64,000 nucleotides of DNA, taken from NCBI GenBank assembly GCA_038277395.1, contig CM076197.1:84367951-84431950 (forward strand), given 5' to 3'. The stretch comes from Dryocosmus kuriphilus (taxonomy: Eukaryota; Arthropoda; Insecta; Hymenoptera; Cynipidae). The notes under the pieces were generated by a model, which worked only from the letters and a program-made list of their open reading frames with translations, made no database searches and had not been told where the DNA came from. The translations under genes and the position numbers were made by a program. Below are positions 30,113-41,537 of this stretch, piece by piece. The number at the start of each line of letters is the position of its first letter. The stretch's first letter is position 1.

Positions 30113-30131
30113 AGTTTAGTTAGGTTTATCT

Positions 30132-30458
30132 TCACTGGTTGAAACCACTTATTGATGCTCGGTACATGGAAATTAATCTACGCCATCTACGGTCATTCAC
30201 TACTTTCCCTAAGAATTTATACTTGGTCTGTTGCGGAGACTTTGAGTAGAGATAAATATTTTCAAACCTGAGACCAACTGGATATAAAATTAGAAAAAGT
30301 AATGCAATTTGTTTTACCGCAATTGGATGGTCCGCAAAAGACTGCACGAATGCTGTCCGGAAATAGTTTGCCATGACGTTTCATCCCCTTCTGCTTAGAC
30401 TGACGAGAGTGTCTATATTCACAATCGGAAGCTTAACAGGTTGTGTCTCAAACCGCAT
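30132..30458 (-). pseudogene. Viral packaging-type ATPase, N-terminal fragment
   Basis: The start at 30458 opens MRFETQPVKLPIVNIDTLV. A 1-nt deletion then shifts the frame; the right arm keeps it. The Walker A motif GPSNCGKT (residues 43-50 in the right-arm frame) is preceded by KRHGKLFPDSIRAVFC. After another shift comes GLRFENIYLYSKSPQQTKY, which matches the segment following Walker A in FtsK/HerA-type packaging ATPases of Polinton-like elements. Walker B and the remainder are missing; the copy ends at the iteron block. The ATPase would pump genomic DNA into capsids. Confidence 0.75.
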
Positions 30459-30510
30459 CTTAATACTGACTGCCGTGAAGTACTGCTTTTTGACTCTCGT
30501 GGAGTGCGGA

Positions 30511-31180
30511 ATGTTTGTACACCATACAGAAAAATCTAGGAAACATGTAGGTAAAGGCTTAATTAATAGTATTATCAACAAGTTACCTTTTGAGTTGCAT
30601 TTACCAGGCTATCAGTACTGTGGACCTGGTACTAAATTAGCTAAGCGATTAGAGCGAGGTGATTCAGGTATAAATCCAGTAAACCCTATGCAAGGAGCAT
30701 GATATTGCCTATTCCAAAAATCGAGAGAATATTGAAGCAAGAAACTTTGCAGATAGAACATTAGCCAACAAAGCGTGGCAAATTATTTTTTTAAAAGGAC
30801 TCTGGTTTTGGTGAAAAAGCAGCTGTATTAGCTGTAGCTAACGTTTTGAAAGCTAAATCAAGACTCGGCATGGGAATGAAGAAGAAGAAGAAGATTTCTG
30901 AGAAAAGAAAGTCTAATAAACCAGTAGCATTGAGGAAAATTGTGAATGCTGCTAAGAAACCCATGATCCCGAGAATGATGTGCAAGTTGCAAATAAGGCT
31001 GTTGTAGATGGTGCTCGAAAAGCTATCAAAAAATCAGAAGGTAGACGTGAGGTATTACCACCACGTATTCTACCTCTACCCTCAAAAATTGGTGGTATTT
31101 TTCTACTGATTCCAATTTTCTCCAGACGACAGGGATTTGGACTTTATATGAAGCCCTGGCTTCAAGGTCGAATTACGTGA
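30511..31180 (+). pseudogene. Parvovirus-type phospholipase A2 domain protein with pX-like C-terminus
   Basis: ATG 30511 opens MFVHHTEKSRKHVGKGLINS. The PLA2 domain follows: LPFELHLPGYQYCGPGTKL, with the calcium loop YCGPG, and, after a 1-nt shift near 30690, the catalytic HDIAY. Further shifts near 30790 and 30970 lead through a Lys-rich segment (GMGMKKKKKISEK) to PPRILPLPSKIGGIFLLIPI, similar to membrane-active minor capsid proteins, and GFGLYMKPW at the end. Such proteins help virions leave the endosome. Head to head with the ATPase (starts 53 bp apart). Three breaks make it inactive as assembled. Confidence 0.8.
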
Positions 31181-31189
31181 AAAGAATTT

Positions 31190-31640
31190 GATAGCGCATG
31201 TGTAAGAGATGAAATGAGGCATTACTAATTGATATAATTTATTGCTTCCGTAATGCGTTAAAATAAAATTTAAAAGTAGGTCACATAACTAATGAGATTA
31301 CAAAGGCATCTTTGTTCTATAAAACATAGGGAGACTTACTGAAGAATTTATGTCATTAAAAATATCCGATTTCTATGACTCATAGTTATGGAATGTGTCA
31401 AAAAATCCATTCGTTCACCAAATCAATGATTGCTGTTATACATAAGGGTCTTTCAAGGTAACATTTTTCTCACCAGTATAATCTAATCGATATGCTTTAT
31501 TACTTCCCTAATGCGTGTTACTGAAAAATTAACAAATATTGTTTCGTAGAAATTTGTCTGTTCTTAGAAATTACGTCATCTTCTAAGAATTTTTTTAATT
31601 GCGCATTACACTCCAAACGTGTCTAGACGTGTTGCTTATA
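31190..31640. other. Stretch without recognisable gene
   Basis: AT-rich DNA between the PLA2-like gene and the central promoter. GCGTTAAAATAAAATTTAAAA near 31255 could serve as a poly(A) signal for the PLA2-like gene. Nothing else was seen. Confidence 0.4.
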
Positions 31641-31645
31641 ATCTA

Positions 31646-31750
31646 AAAGCTTCTAGAACTATAAGATAAAGAAGGTGATATTAATAGATAAAGATAGTAC
31701 CTACATTAATTGTAAATATATAAGTACATTTCGCAACCATTTTTTTCAGT
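31646..31750 (+). promoter_or_regulatory. Central promoter: heat-shock-like site, TATA -31, TCAGTC initiator
   Basis: AAAGCTTCTAGAA at 31646-31658 (two perfect units and one AAA variant), TATATAAG at 31717-31724, and TCAGTC with its A at 31748, exactly 31 bp from the first T. Same architecture as the PolB promoters. It reads toward the gap. Confidence 0.7.
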
Positions 31751-31857
31751 CAGCATCAAGCATCCGAATTATTCACAACGTTAGAAAGTCAGATTAAGTG
31801 TTCTAGAAAATAGAAGTGTTAGATTTGAGATGTGTTATTAGATTTGATACATAAACG

Positions 31858-31894
31858 ATGCCTTTGTTTGAAAAATATTTGGTTGGAGTAGCAG
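31858..31894 (+). CDS. Start of an unknown gene cut by the central gap
   Basis: The first ATG about 110 bp downstream of the central initiator opens MPLFEKYLVGVA and then enters the N gap. The promoter and position next to the PLA2-like gene suggest another viral gene. The right arm ends before this ATG, so only 12 codons are known. Confidence 0.5.
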
Positions 31895-32394
31895 NNNNNN
31901 NNNNNNNNNNNNNNNNNNNNNNNNNNNNNNNNNNNNNNNNNNNNNNNNNNNNNNNNNNNNNNNNNNNNNNNNNNNNNNNNNNNNNNNNNNNNNNNNNNNN
32001 NNNNNNNNNNNNNNNNNNNNNNNNNNNNNNNNNNNNNNNNNNNNNNNNNNNNNNNNNNNNNNNNNNNNNNNNNNNNNNNNNNNNNNNNNNNNNNNNNNNN
32101 NNNNNNNNNNNNNNNNNNNNNNNNNNNNNNNNNNNNNNNNNNNNNNNNNNNNNNNNNNNNNNNNNNNNNNNNNNNNNNNNNNNNNNNNNNNNNNNNNNNN
32201 NNNNNNNNNNNNNNNNNNNNNNNNNNNNNNNNNNNNNNNNNNNNNNNNNNNNNNNNNNNNNNNNNNNNNNNNNNNNNNNNNNNNNNNNNNNNNNNNNNNN
32301 NNNNNNNNNNNNNNNNNNNNNNNNNNNNNNNNNNNNNNNNNNNNNNNNNNNNNNNNNNNNNNNNNNNNNNNNNNNNNNNNNNNNNNNNNNNNNN
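31895..32394. other. Assembly gap, exactly 500 N
   Basis: Placeholder-sized gap at the centre of the inverted duplication. The second gap has the same length, so its true size is unknown. Confidence 0.98.
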
Positions 32395-32457
32395 CTATTT
32401 TCTAGAACACTTAATCTGACTTTCTAACGTTGTGAATAATTCGGATGCTTGATGCTG

Positions 32458-32491
32458 ACTGAAAAAAATGGTTGCGAAATGTACTTATATA
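32458..32491 (-). promoter_or_regulatory. Central promoter, right-arm copy
   Basis: Mirror of 31717-31750: TATA 32491-32484, initiator 32462-32458 region. It reads toward the gap on the minus strand; the gene start itself is lost. Confidence 0.7.
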
Positions 32492-33028
32492 TTTACAATT
32501 AATGTAGGTACTATCTTTATCTATTAATATCACCTTCTTTATCTTATAGTTCTAGAAGCTTTTAGATTATAAGCAACACGTCTAGACACGTTTTGGAGTG
32601 TAATGCGCAATTAAAAAAATTCTTAGAAGATGACGTAATTTCTAAGAACAGACAAATTTCTACGAAACAATATTTGTTAATTTTTCAGTAACACGCATTA
32701 GGGAAGTAATAAAGCATATCGATTAGATTATACTGGTGAGAAAAATGTTACCTTGAAAGACCCTTATGTATAACAGCAATCATTGATTTGGTGAACGAAT
32801 GGATTTTTTGACACATTCCATAACTATGAGTCATAGAAATCGGATATTTTTAATGACATAAATTCTTCAGTAAGTCTCCCTATGTTTTATAGAACAAAGA
32901 TGCCTTTGTAATCTCATTAGTTATGTGACCTACTTTTAAATTTTATTTTAACGCATTACGGAAGCAATAAATTATATCAATTAGTAATGCCTCATTTCAT
33001 CTCTTACACATGCGCTATCAAATTCTTT

Positions 33029-33698
33029 TCACGTAATTCGACCTTGAAGCCAGGGCTTCATATAAAGTCCAAATCCCTGTCGTCTGGAGAAAATTGGAAT
33101 CAGTAGAAAAATACCACCAATTTTTGAGGGTAGAGGTAGAATACGTGGTGGTAATACCTCACGTCTACCTTCTGATTTTTTGATAGCTTTTCGAGCACCA
33201 TCTACAACAGCCTTATTTGCAACTTGCACATCATTCTCGGGATCATGGGTTTCTTAGCAGCATTCACAATTTTCCTCAATGCTACTGGTTTATTAGACTT
33301 TCTTTTCTCAGAAATCTTCTTCTTCTTCTTCATTCCCATGCCGAGTCTTGATTTAGCTTTCAAAACGTTAGCTACAGCTAATACAGCTGCTTTTTCACCA
33401 AAACCAGAGTCCTTTTAAAAAAATAATTTGCCACGCTTTGTTGGCTAATGTTCTATCTGCAAAGTTTCTTGCTTCAATATTCTCTCGATTTTTGGAATAG
33501 GCAATATCATGCTCCTTGCATAGGGTTTACTGGATTTATACCTGAATCACCTCGCTCTAATCGCTTAGCTAATTTAGTACCAGGTCCACAGTACTGATAG
33601 CCTGGTAAATGCAACTCAAAAGGTAACTTGTTGATAATACTATTAATTAAGCCTTTACCTACATGTTTCCTAGATTTTTCTGTATGGTGTACAAACAT
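33029..33698 (-). pseudogene. PLA2/pX-like protein, right-arm copy
   Basis: Same frame breaks as the left copy (30511-31180): calcium loop in one frame, HDIAY in the next, pX-like tail in a third. Breaks shared by both arms are more likely true mutations than consensus errors. Confidence 0.8.
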
Positions 33699-33750
33699 TC
33701 CGCACTCCACGAGAGTCAAAAAGCAGTACTTCACGGCAGTCAGTATTAAG

Positions 33751-34078
33751 ATGCGGTTTGAGACACAACCTGTTAAGCTTCCGATTGTGAATATAGACAC
33801 TCTCGTTCAGTCTAAGCAGAAGGGGATGAAACGTCATGGCAAACTATTTCCGGACAGCATTCGTGCAGTCTTTTGCGGACCATCCAATTGCGGTAAAACA
33901 AATTGCATTACTTTTTCTAATTTTATATCCAGTTGGTCTCAGGTTTGAAAATATTTATCTCTACTCAAAGTCTCCGCAACAGACCAAGTATAAATTCTTA
34001 GGGAAAGTAGTGAATGACCGTAGATGGCGTAGATTAATTTCCATGTACCGAGCATCAATAAGTGGTTTCAACCAGTGA
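33751..34078 (+). pseudogene. Packaging ATPase fragment, right-arm copy with longer frame
   Basis: Unlike the left copy, this one reads uninterrupted from MRFETQPVKLP through Walker A GPSNCGKTN to a stop at 33948 (65 codons). It then continues one frame away to SGFNQ and a stop at 34078. One extra T near 33806 makes the difference between arms. Confidence 0.78.
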
Positions 34079-34094
34079 AGATAAACCTAACTAA

Positions 34095-34285
34095 ACTAGT
34101 ATAGCTATGGTGCTACGGGGGCATCTCAGTCGGCAAAATAGAAATCCAGTACGGCAGGTTGCCTGACTACAAGCTTCAGTGTCAGGGTTCTGTTATAGGG
34201 TAAAAGCATCCATTTAGTTACCGTTATTAGGTACCATGGTCGGTAAAGTAGGAATCTGGTACAGGTAAAATCAGTCATTTACAGA
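34095..34285 (+). repeat. Iteron/terminal block near PolB C, right-arm copy
   Basis: Mirror of 29925-30112 with no notable change. Confidence 0.75.
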
Positions 34286-34314
34286 CATGCATGTGAGCTA
34301 GTGTATTCCCCGAG

Positions 34315-34430
34315 TTCCCGAAGCTTCTAGAAATACACATGTGAGCTAGGGGATTTCCTGAGTTTTCTAGAAGCTTCTAGGCAGTTTGGATCGGCCTATA
34401 AAAGCGGGAGTGGAACGGAACGCAATCAGT
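34315..34430 (+). promoter_or_regulatory. Heat-shock elements and core promoter of PolB C, right-arm copy
   Basis: Four-unit element at 34315-34332, three-unit element at 34365-34377, TATAAAAG at 34397-34404, initiator A at 34428 (31 bp). Identical to the left arm. Confidence 0.78.
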
Positions 34431-34509
34431 TCAGTGTTGTCTATGAAGTGTTTCACATCGAAAGTGAACTTTTATAGGTAATTAAGTAATAATTAAGTGA
34501 CTTTTATAT

Positions 34510-35273
34510 CTGGCGAAAAAAAAATAACCGACGAGTATGCGGAACTTATTCCCACTATCGAGGATGTGTTGACCCTATAATGTCATCTTCTGGCTACACA
34601 CCTCTGGATAAAGTGGTCAAGTGGAAAAATGAGTGATTGCTGTTTCTAAAGACAGTGAGAAGAGAACTCTATAGATGCAAACCACCGCTATCTTAAAGTA
34701 AAAAACAGAAGTACTTAAATATAATTAAAAAAATAGCATGCCTTAATTCCCCTTTTTGATGTATTGACAAAGAAAGGAGAAGCATATTTGCAGAATAAAC
34801 AACTAAAAACTAATGACATCAGTAATCGTGTAAAATGGATTGATGTTGACAAAGGGCTTGATAGACGAATAAAAACGTGTCCTGTTCCCAAACTAGTTCA
34901 CAAAAATTGTCTTGCCTTCCTGGATGATGCTGAACGACTGTTTATTACACAAGTGGGTATGGTATTGCGTGAACATGAGGCTTAAAAATCAATGCTGTGC
35001 TTCTTACATATTACACAAAAATTTACAAGGATACGCTCGAGGATGAACATTTTAAATTCAGCAGTGAAGCCATATGCTATACTACAGATTTAAAACTATA
35101 GTTTATAACCTATGTACGACACCGCGTCTTGAAAGAGGTGGAAGAGTTTGAAGAAAAGGACTCTGGATGGACTTTACACTCAATTGTCAAAGTTTCTGTG
35201 ATACTAAAAAGCTTAATCCAATGAAGGTCAGTTCCCACACCAAACTTCCGCTATGGATCAAGAGTAAAAAATC
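34510..35273 (+). pseudogene. PolB copy C, right-arm copy
   Basis: Contains a clean 73-codon frame (34764-34985) with NRVKWIDVDKGLDRRIKTCP and CLAFLDDAERLFITQVGMV, which is broken on the left by two extra A. It then continues to KKLNPMKVSSHTKLPLWIKS and the satellite junction. Confidence 0.85.
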
Positions 35274-35664
35274 TACCCGCTGCGTGCGCCGCGCTTCGCG
35301 TTTGGGTGTTCTTGTTCCTCGCACTTCGTGCTCGGTTTTCGTTACTCATAGATCTGAAGTTTTCAAAACACCTGCTTTTAATGAAAATATTAAATTTGAA
35401 TTTTATTAAAAATTATGAAGAAAACTAGTGGTCGTCACGCTTCGCGCTCCGATATATTTAAACCTCGCGCTCTGTGATCGGGTGTTTTCGGTCCTCGCAC
35501 TTTTCAGAACACTTTTCGCAAGTTTTCAAAACACTTGCTTTTAATGGTATTATTAAATTTGAAGTTTATTAAAAATTACAAAAGAAATTAATTTACTTAA
35601 GGCTCTATCGCCCCTAAGGAACACATTTTCATCAAGACACTCGCGCTTCGCGCTTAGTACACTC
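35274..35664. repeat. GCGCGAAGCGC-rich satellite, right-arm copy
   Basis: Mirror of 28545-28936; adds or loses only single bases. Confidence 0.75.
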
Positions 35665-37648
35665 TTCAGGACTCTCAATTGCACCCCATGCCTCAAACCA
35701 CCACACTAACCATTCCAGTACTCTCATTGACTTAATGATTGTTGATGACATTGACTTAATGATTGTTGATGACATTGACAAGGTACTCTCCCATTCACAA
35801 CATCCTATCCCTTTTCTCTCGTCCCACGACCTAATTAACAGTACTTATAAATTCTCCTACAATCCAGCCACAACATGTACACAGAAAATGACGCGGAACA
35901 TTACTAACATCGATGAACATAAATTCCATGAATATCTTATGACCTTCGATTGGGAAAGAATTTTACTAGTTATGGATATTAATAGTAAGATTGACGCTTT
36001 GACTAATTACCTTAACTCCGCGTTCGGCAAGCTTGCTCCGCTACACGTTCCAAAAAATTTCATTAAACCTGCTCCATAGATCACACCCGAAATCAGAAAT
36101 CTAATGAGGGAACGTGACAGCAAACGCTGACTTGCAAAAAGAACTAAAATCAATGTCATTCAAGCTCAATTTCATAAACTCAGAAATCTAGTACAAATTA
36201 AACTTAGAGATGCACAAAATCAATATAATTATAACAAGATTTCAAACGGAGACAAAAAAGAGAATATTTGGCATCTCCTTAGACGACTACATCCTATCGT
36301 CCCTAAGCATGTATCCACATATAGTAATTTTCCTCACAATGAACTGTTAATGTCTTTTTTTTGCATTCCCAATTCCAAAACCTATCCAATTTATCTCAAT
36401 TTACTCTACCTCAGTCAACTTTTAATGACTCTGATTTTTTCTTCGAGTATATCGCACCCGAAATATTTTCGGGAAAATTACTTTTAATTTTACATATTTA
36501 CAGAGCCTCCCTTCAAGTTGGTATTTTCCTTGATAGATGGAAAAAGACTGTTATTTGTCCAATCCCTAAAATTACTAATCCTACTTCTCCGAAAGACTTT
36601 CGTCCTATTTCAATTCTCTGTGCACTATCTAAACCACTTGAAAAAATTGTCCATTCTCAACTTTTCAAATTTCTCGATACCTCTAACGCTATTGACCCGA
36701 TGCAATCAGGCTTCCGGGCGAGACATAGCACCCTTACTGCTTCTCTTGAGGTTTCTACGGATCTCAAAATGGCAATGGACAAAAGGGATATCACAATTGT
36801 TGTCCTGTTTGACTTCTCTAAAGCTTTTGGTATGGTTAACCATAAATCGCTGTTACATAAGCTAAAGTCCCTAAAACTGTCAAGCTGTGTACTCAAATGG
36901 CTAGAATCTTATCTCAGTAACCGGTCTCACAGTTACTAACAGTAGTTGTGAACACTCTGATTGATGGGAGGTCAGAAGTGGGGTCCCTCAGGGATTTATT
37001 CTGGCTTCCCTCCTCTTTAATTTGTACACATCTTACCTTGGAAGTGAACTCAAACATTTTAACTACCATAAATATGCCGATGACTTTAAACTCTACTCGT
37101 CGGGACCTATCGCCCCACTCAGTGGGTTATTGGCGCGAGTTCAGGAGGATATTGATCTGGTTACTGTTGGTCCAGGAGTAATGGACTCACTCTAACTCAG
37201 GGTTAAAACTCAGGCAATAGTTGTTGGACCCTCCTCCTCCCCTTCCCGCGAAATTCTGGCGTCTCTTTCACCCCTTCACATCGAGGGTTTTAACATCAAA
37301 TTCTCCGAAGTAGCTAAGGATTTAGGGTATTTCCTCAACCGTACCTTGTCCTGGAGGGAACAGATACTAAACATCTCGAGGAAAAATTTTAGCATACTCC
37401 ATCAACTATATAGAAAGAAGGATTCTCTTCCTACTTTCACTCGTATTCTCTTCATTAACAGTCTTATTTTGCCCCACTTTGACTATGGATGCATAGTATA
37501 CGAGGCACGTCCAGAAAGTAAGTGTACTCAATTTATGTAGGCTTCAAAAAAAATGTATTAAAACAAAAACATAGTTCAGAATTTGATGTTAATTGAATTA
37601 AGATGTTAAAATTCAAACATTCATTTTAACGTCTGGGCTAATATTACA

Positions 37649-37786
37649 AGATTAAACAATCACAACTTCCAGACAAATTATTAAATAATTAATAACTTTG
37701 AAAGAAAAAATGACTAGAGAGTCATTTTTTCCTTCAAAGTTATTAATTATTTAATAATTTGTCTGGAAGTTGTGATTGTTTAATCT
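37649..37786. repeat. 138-bp hairpin, right-arm copy
   Basis: Mirror of 26424-26561, unchanged. Confidence 0.9.
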
Positions 37787-37823
37787 TTTAAAAACATAGT
37801 TGGTTACACTTGTACATATGTAA

Positions 37824-38550
37824 GTTATTTTTCGACATAGTCACCATACCTCTCGATGCAAGTGGTGAGCTGCGGGGTCAACTTTTTTATGCCTGCCTCG
37901 AGGAAGTCTCCCGCCAGCTCTTTCGTCCACTTCTCCACCTCCCCCTTCACCTCCTCGTCCGTTGAAAACTTGTTTCCACCCATGTGCACCTTCAGGAAGT
38001 GAAGAGATGGAAATCTGAAGGGGCCAGGTCAGAGGAATACGGGGGGTGGTTCAAAACGTCCCATCCAACAGAGTCCAGGAGTTGCTTCGTGGCGCTGACC
38101 GTGTGAGGTTTGGCATTGTCATGCAGCTGGTAGACTCCCTTCGTCAGCATGCCCCTCCTTTTATTCTGAATCGCCCTTTTCAATTTTTTCAGCGTCTCAC
38201 AGTATCTTACCGCGTTGATGGTCTCCCCGTGAGGCAGATATTTAATCAAAATTATGCCTTTATGGTCGCAAAACACGGATGCCATGATTTTTTTGGCTGA
38301 AATTTGGTCTTCCGCTCCTCTGATCGTCAGGCACGGAAGTACGGCCATTTTTAAATTCACGACACCTCTTGTACACACTCGTACGATTCATAGCTCCATT
38401 ACCGTAAAAAGTTTTCACCTCATTATAAATCTGAACTGGAGCTTTTCCCTTCACAACGAGGTAGCGAATGACGGCGCGAATTTCGCACTTGGTGGGAGAT
38501 ACGACTGACATTTTTCGTGACAGATGTACTACGTCCAGAGTTTTCAACAC
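37824..38550 (-). pseudogene. mariner transposase, right-arm copy
   Basis: Same internal deletion as on the left. In addition one C is missing in CTTCCCTGAAGG (about 37997), so the frame ends after APSDFHLFTS instead of running to the normal C-terminus. HPPYSSDLAPSD replaces HPPYFSDLAPSD. Confidence 0.88.
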
Positions 38551-38670
38551 ACTAACCTCGGATTGGTCTCATTTTGAAGGGGAGGGGTCAGGCTACGCGG
38601 CAGTGTTGCCAAAATGTCGAAAAATTATTCCCTACAGATGTGAGAGTACCAGTACACTTACTTTCTGGAC

Positions 38671-39724
38671 CCTCCTCTATGGGACGCGTGAACTCCTTTA
38701 TTCCTTATAACGGGGAATTAAATTTTCCTGCCTAAGGAGAAGGAGAGTTCGGACCTGGCCGTGGTGAGGAGGCCTAAGAACTCCCGCGGATAACAACGAC
38801 CCGGACGCCGCAACGAGGACGACCCTTACGGGTAGGAGTTGATGGCTAGTAGGGTGGAAGTATCAGCGTGAATTCGACTAAGCAGCGAACATCGAGTGGC
38901 ACTCGGTTCCCGTATCAGCCCCTAAGCCAAGGCGTGAACTACCGTGTCGAAGGCTGAGTGTTACCAAGGAATGGTGACTCCTACGGTGTCCTGGGATACC
39001 GGGCAACCTCCCAGTGTAAAAGTGCCTTATCCCCACAAGCGCGCTGAACGGGTGACTTCAATGAGACCCGCCATGAACACTTCATCTCCTCTTGAGAAGA
39101 TGGAGACCAACGAAGGTGATAAATCACCTTTAACTCCACAAGGGGCAGATGCGGTTCCTAGTACCTCGAGTGGTACAGCTGTTAATGAGACTTTAATTAG
39201 TCACATTAACGAAGCCAAAGCCACTGAGAACGATGGGACCGTGGTAGGCCCCAAGAAACGAGAACATAGTACCGCCGCCAGAAGGAGGTACCAACGCCAG
39301 CAGCTAAAGCTGCAGCGCGAGGAGGCTCCTAAATCTGAGACCCCAAAACGGTCTCGATCTGATGCCGGTACTCCTAATCAAGACCAAGCAATGGCCGTAG
39401 AAAACGGCTCTCGACAAGATGATCGCCGAGGTAAAACCTGGCGACATTATGCCGAGATTTGAGGCTTCCGGGAAGATACAGCACATCACATACTATGTGA
39501 ATGTGATGTGCTAATAAGTCTCGGAATGAAGCATCTCGGAAATCACTTTTTCGAACCAGATGATTTCGTAGATATTCCATATACGGTGATATACGCATAT
39601 ATGGAGGAAACCGGCCTCCTTAGAGAGGCTTAGTTTTAAGGGCAAAGTACAATAGGTTACATTAGTTAACCTCAGTGCTATGGGACTTGAGTGCCCCTGC
39701 CCATCTGAAATAATAATAATAATA
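38671..39724 (+). mobile_element. TAA-tailed short LINE, right-arm copy
   Basis: Mirror of 24485-25538. Its ORF runs from 38944 to 39462 (172 codons), because an extra A in GAAAACGG changes the frame of the last part. Confidence 0.8.
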
Positions 39725-40618
39725 ATACTTTCTGGACGTGCCTCGTATGATGATCTAACAGACACCTTAAATTTAAAACTTGAACGCGCATTGAATGCTT
39801 GTGTTCGCTTTATTTATGATTTGCCTAAATATGAACATATATCTTCTTACTGACAAAAAACTGCTCCACTTAATGTAGCTAATTGTAGGAGAAGACAATT
39901 TTTCATGGGTAATTTACTGTATACTATCTTTTACAACCAAGCTCCTCAGTCTTATTTAACTTGTTCCAATTTATAGACAGACACCAACCTGCATAGTCCA
40001 AGCTTCGTGAAAGAAAATTGATACTTAAAATTCCTTTGCACAGAACATGCAAACTTCAAAGGTCTGTTATAGTGAGAGGTGCCCGTTTATGGAATAAACT
40101 GCCATCTGATGTTGGAAATGCTTCTTCCCTGTACCACTTTAAAAATCTCTTTTTCAAATATTTGTTCAATAACACCAATCCTGATCTTGAAATTACACAC
40201 TGGTAAATACACAACCTCCAAGACTCCTACATTTTCTCTTTGTAACTGTCTGTTGTTTTTTGTGTTTGTTACCAATCACTGTGCTCAATCTAACAGGTCA
40301 ATCTGCACCCACATTTATAGCTATTTTTGTTATTTCTCCTAACATCATCGAGGTCAACTTCATTTACCTTATATACTTTATAAATTAGTTTTAAAATAAA
40401 ATCACCTATCTAACTAATGTTACTGATCCGATTTTGTACAATTTATCATCACATGTGTTCTTTTGTTTCTTGGAGGGCTATTTAGCTCTAGGGACTTTTT
40501 TTCAATAAATACAAAAATAAATACAATTAATTTTTTTTTTTTAATCCATTGTGGATTAGTAAAGTTTTTTTGTGATTTTCCAAATTTTCCCAATGCAGGT
40601 TTTCTATTCCTATAAGTA

Positions 40619-41250
40619 AAACAATGACTATTATAAATAAAATTTGTAGATTTTTCCAAGGTTGAAAATTCTGCTCATTCATATTTTCTCATATCTTGTA
40701 CAATTTGGCTGCAAAGTGGATATTTTTATATTTAATAACATATTTCACGAATAACTCAAAAGCTATGCGACTTTACAAAAAAATTAGAGAAAGCAATTTT
40801 GTAGATCTTTTCAAGGTGAACAAATTTGTTTATTATCATTTCTTTCTTATCTTGCACAGTTTGTCGGGAAATTTGAATTTTTTATTTTTTAATAGCCTTT
40901 TCTCGATTAAAAGCAAAACCGTGCAATTTACCAAAAAACGGGTAAGACAAAATTTGTAGACCTTTTTGAGCTAAATAGCTTTCTTCATTATAATTTTTTT
41001 GTATCTTGAATATTTTGGCGGAAAACCACAGTTTTTTTTTTTTAACGTTTTCTCGATTTAAAAAAGCGTGCATTTTATCGAAAAAAGGTTAAGACAAAAT
41101 TTATAGATTTTTTTGAGACGAACAATTTTGTTTATGTATGTATTTTGTGTATCTCGCATAGTTTAGCCGGAAAATTTATTTTTTGATTTTGTCAAAATCG
41201 TTTTTGATGGATAAAACCATATCCGTTGGTCAAAAACCGCTGGTTAACGA
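40619..41250. repeat. AT-rich ~150-bp satellite, right-arm copy
   Basis: Mirror of 22960-23590, with small length changes in T runs. Confidence 0.75.
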
Positions 41251-41537
41251 ACTCGCCCTTTCTTTTTCAGCCCTGAAGAAGTGTGCCAAAGCGTAATCCA
41301 ATACGATTAGTTCTTCGAAAGTTATCACGGTCACAGGCGCCGACAACGACGACGACAACGACAACGACGACGACAAACGACAACGACGACGACAACAGAC
41401 TGACAGACACCATCGTAAAAACCATTTTCTCTTACTCAGGGGCCTCAAAACGTGGAGATTTGATGAAAACTGGGAAGGTCAAATTTTACACAAATCTAAT
41501 ACCTTCTCTGATGAGAATGTAAAAAGCTTGCGTCAGT

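Larger units (their letters stand above)
2345..31813 (+). repeat. Left arm of a ~29.5-kb inverted duplication
   Basis: This whole block reappears reverse-complemented at 32395-61417. The innermost match pairs base 31813 with 32395. Paired coordinates sum to about 64,208-64,210 down to ~20 kb, then fall to ~63,350 after an ~860-bp segment present only here (about 15790-16649), and rise to ~63,535 where the other arm has a 194-bp poly-C. Bases 31814-31894 next to the gap have no partner, and 1-2344 are unmatched because the other arm ends in a gap. The arms are close to identical but not identical, as two haplotypes would be. Confidence 0.95.
37501..39744 (-). mobile_element. mariner with inserted LINE, right-arm copy
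   Basis: Inverted repeat begins at 37501 after TA (37499-37500) and ends at about 39744 before TA. Same nested structure and 12-bp LINE target duplication as on the left. Confidence 0.88.
35665..40540 (+). mobile_element. Jockey-type LINE with nested insertions, right-arm copy
   Basis: Mirror of 23670-28545, with the same endonuclease duplication, AFG substitution, KYADDFKLY box (about 37070) and split at the mariner. The RT frame starts at a different point because of one fewer A near 36361. Confidence 0.85.

Noticed and set aside
30791..30985. Hydrophobic 64-aa minus-strand frame (MHIILGIMGFLAAFTIFLNA)
   Set aside because: Antisense of the Lys-rich segment of the PLA2-like gene; hydrophobicity is a by-product of AAG/GAA codons read backwards.
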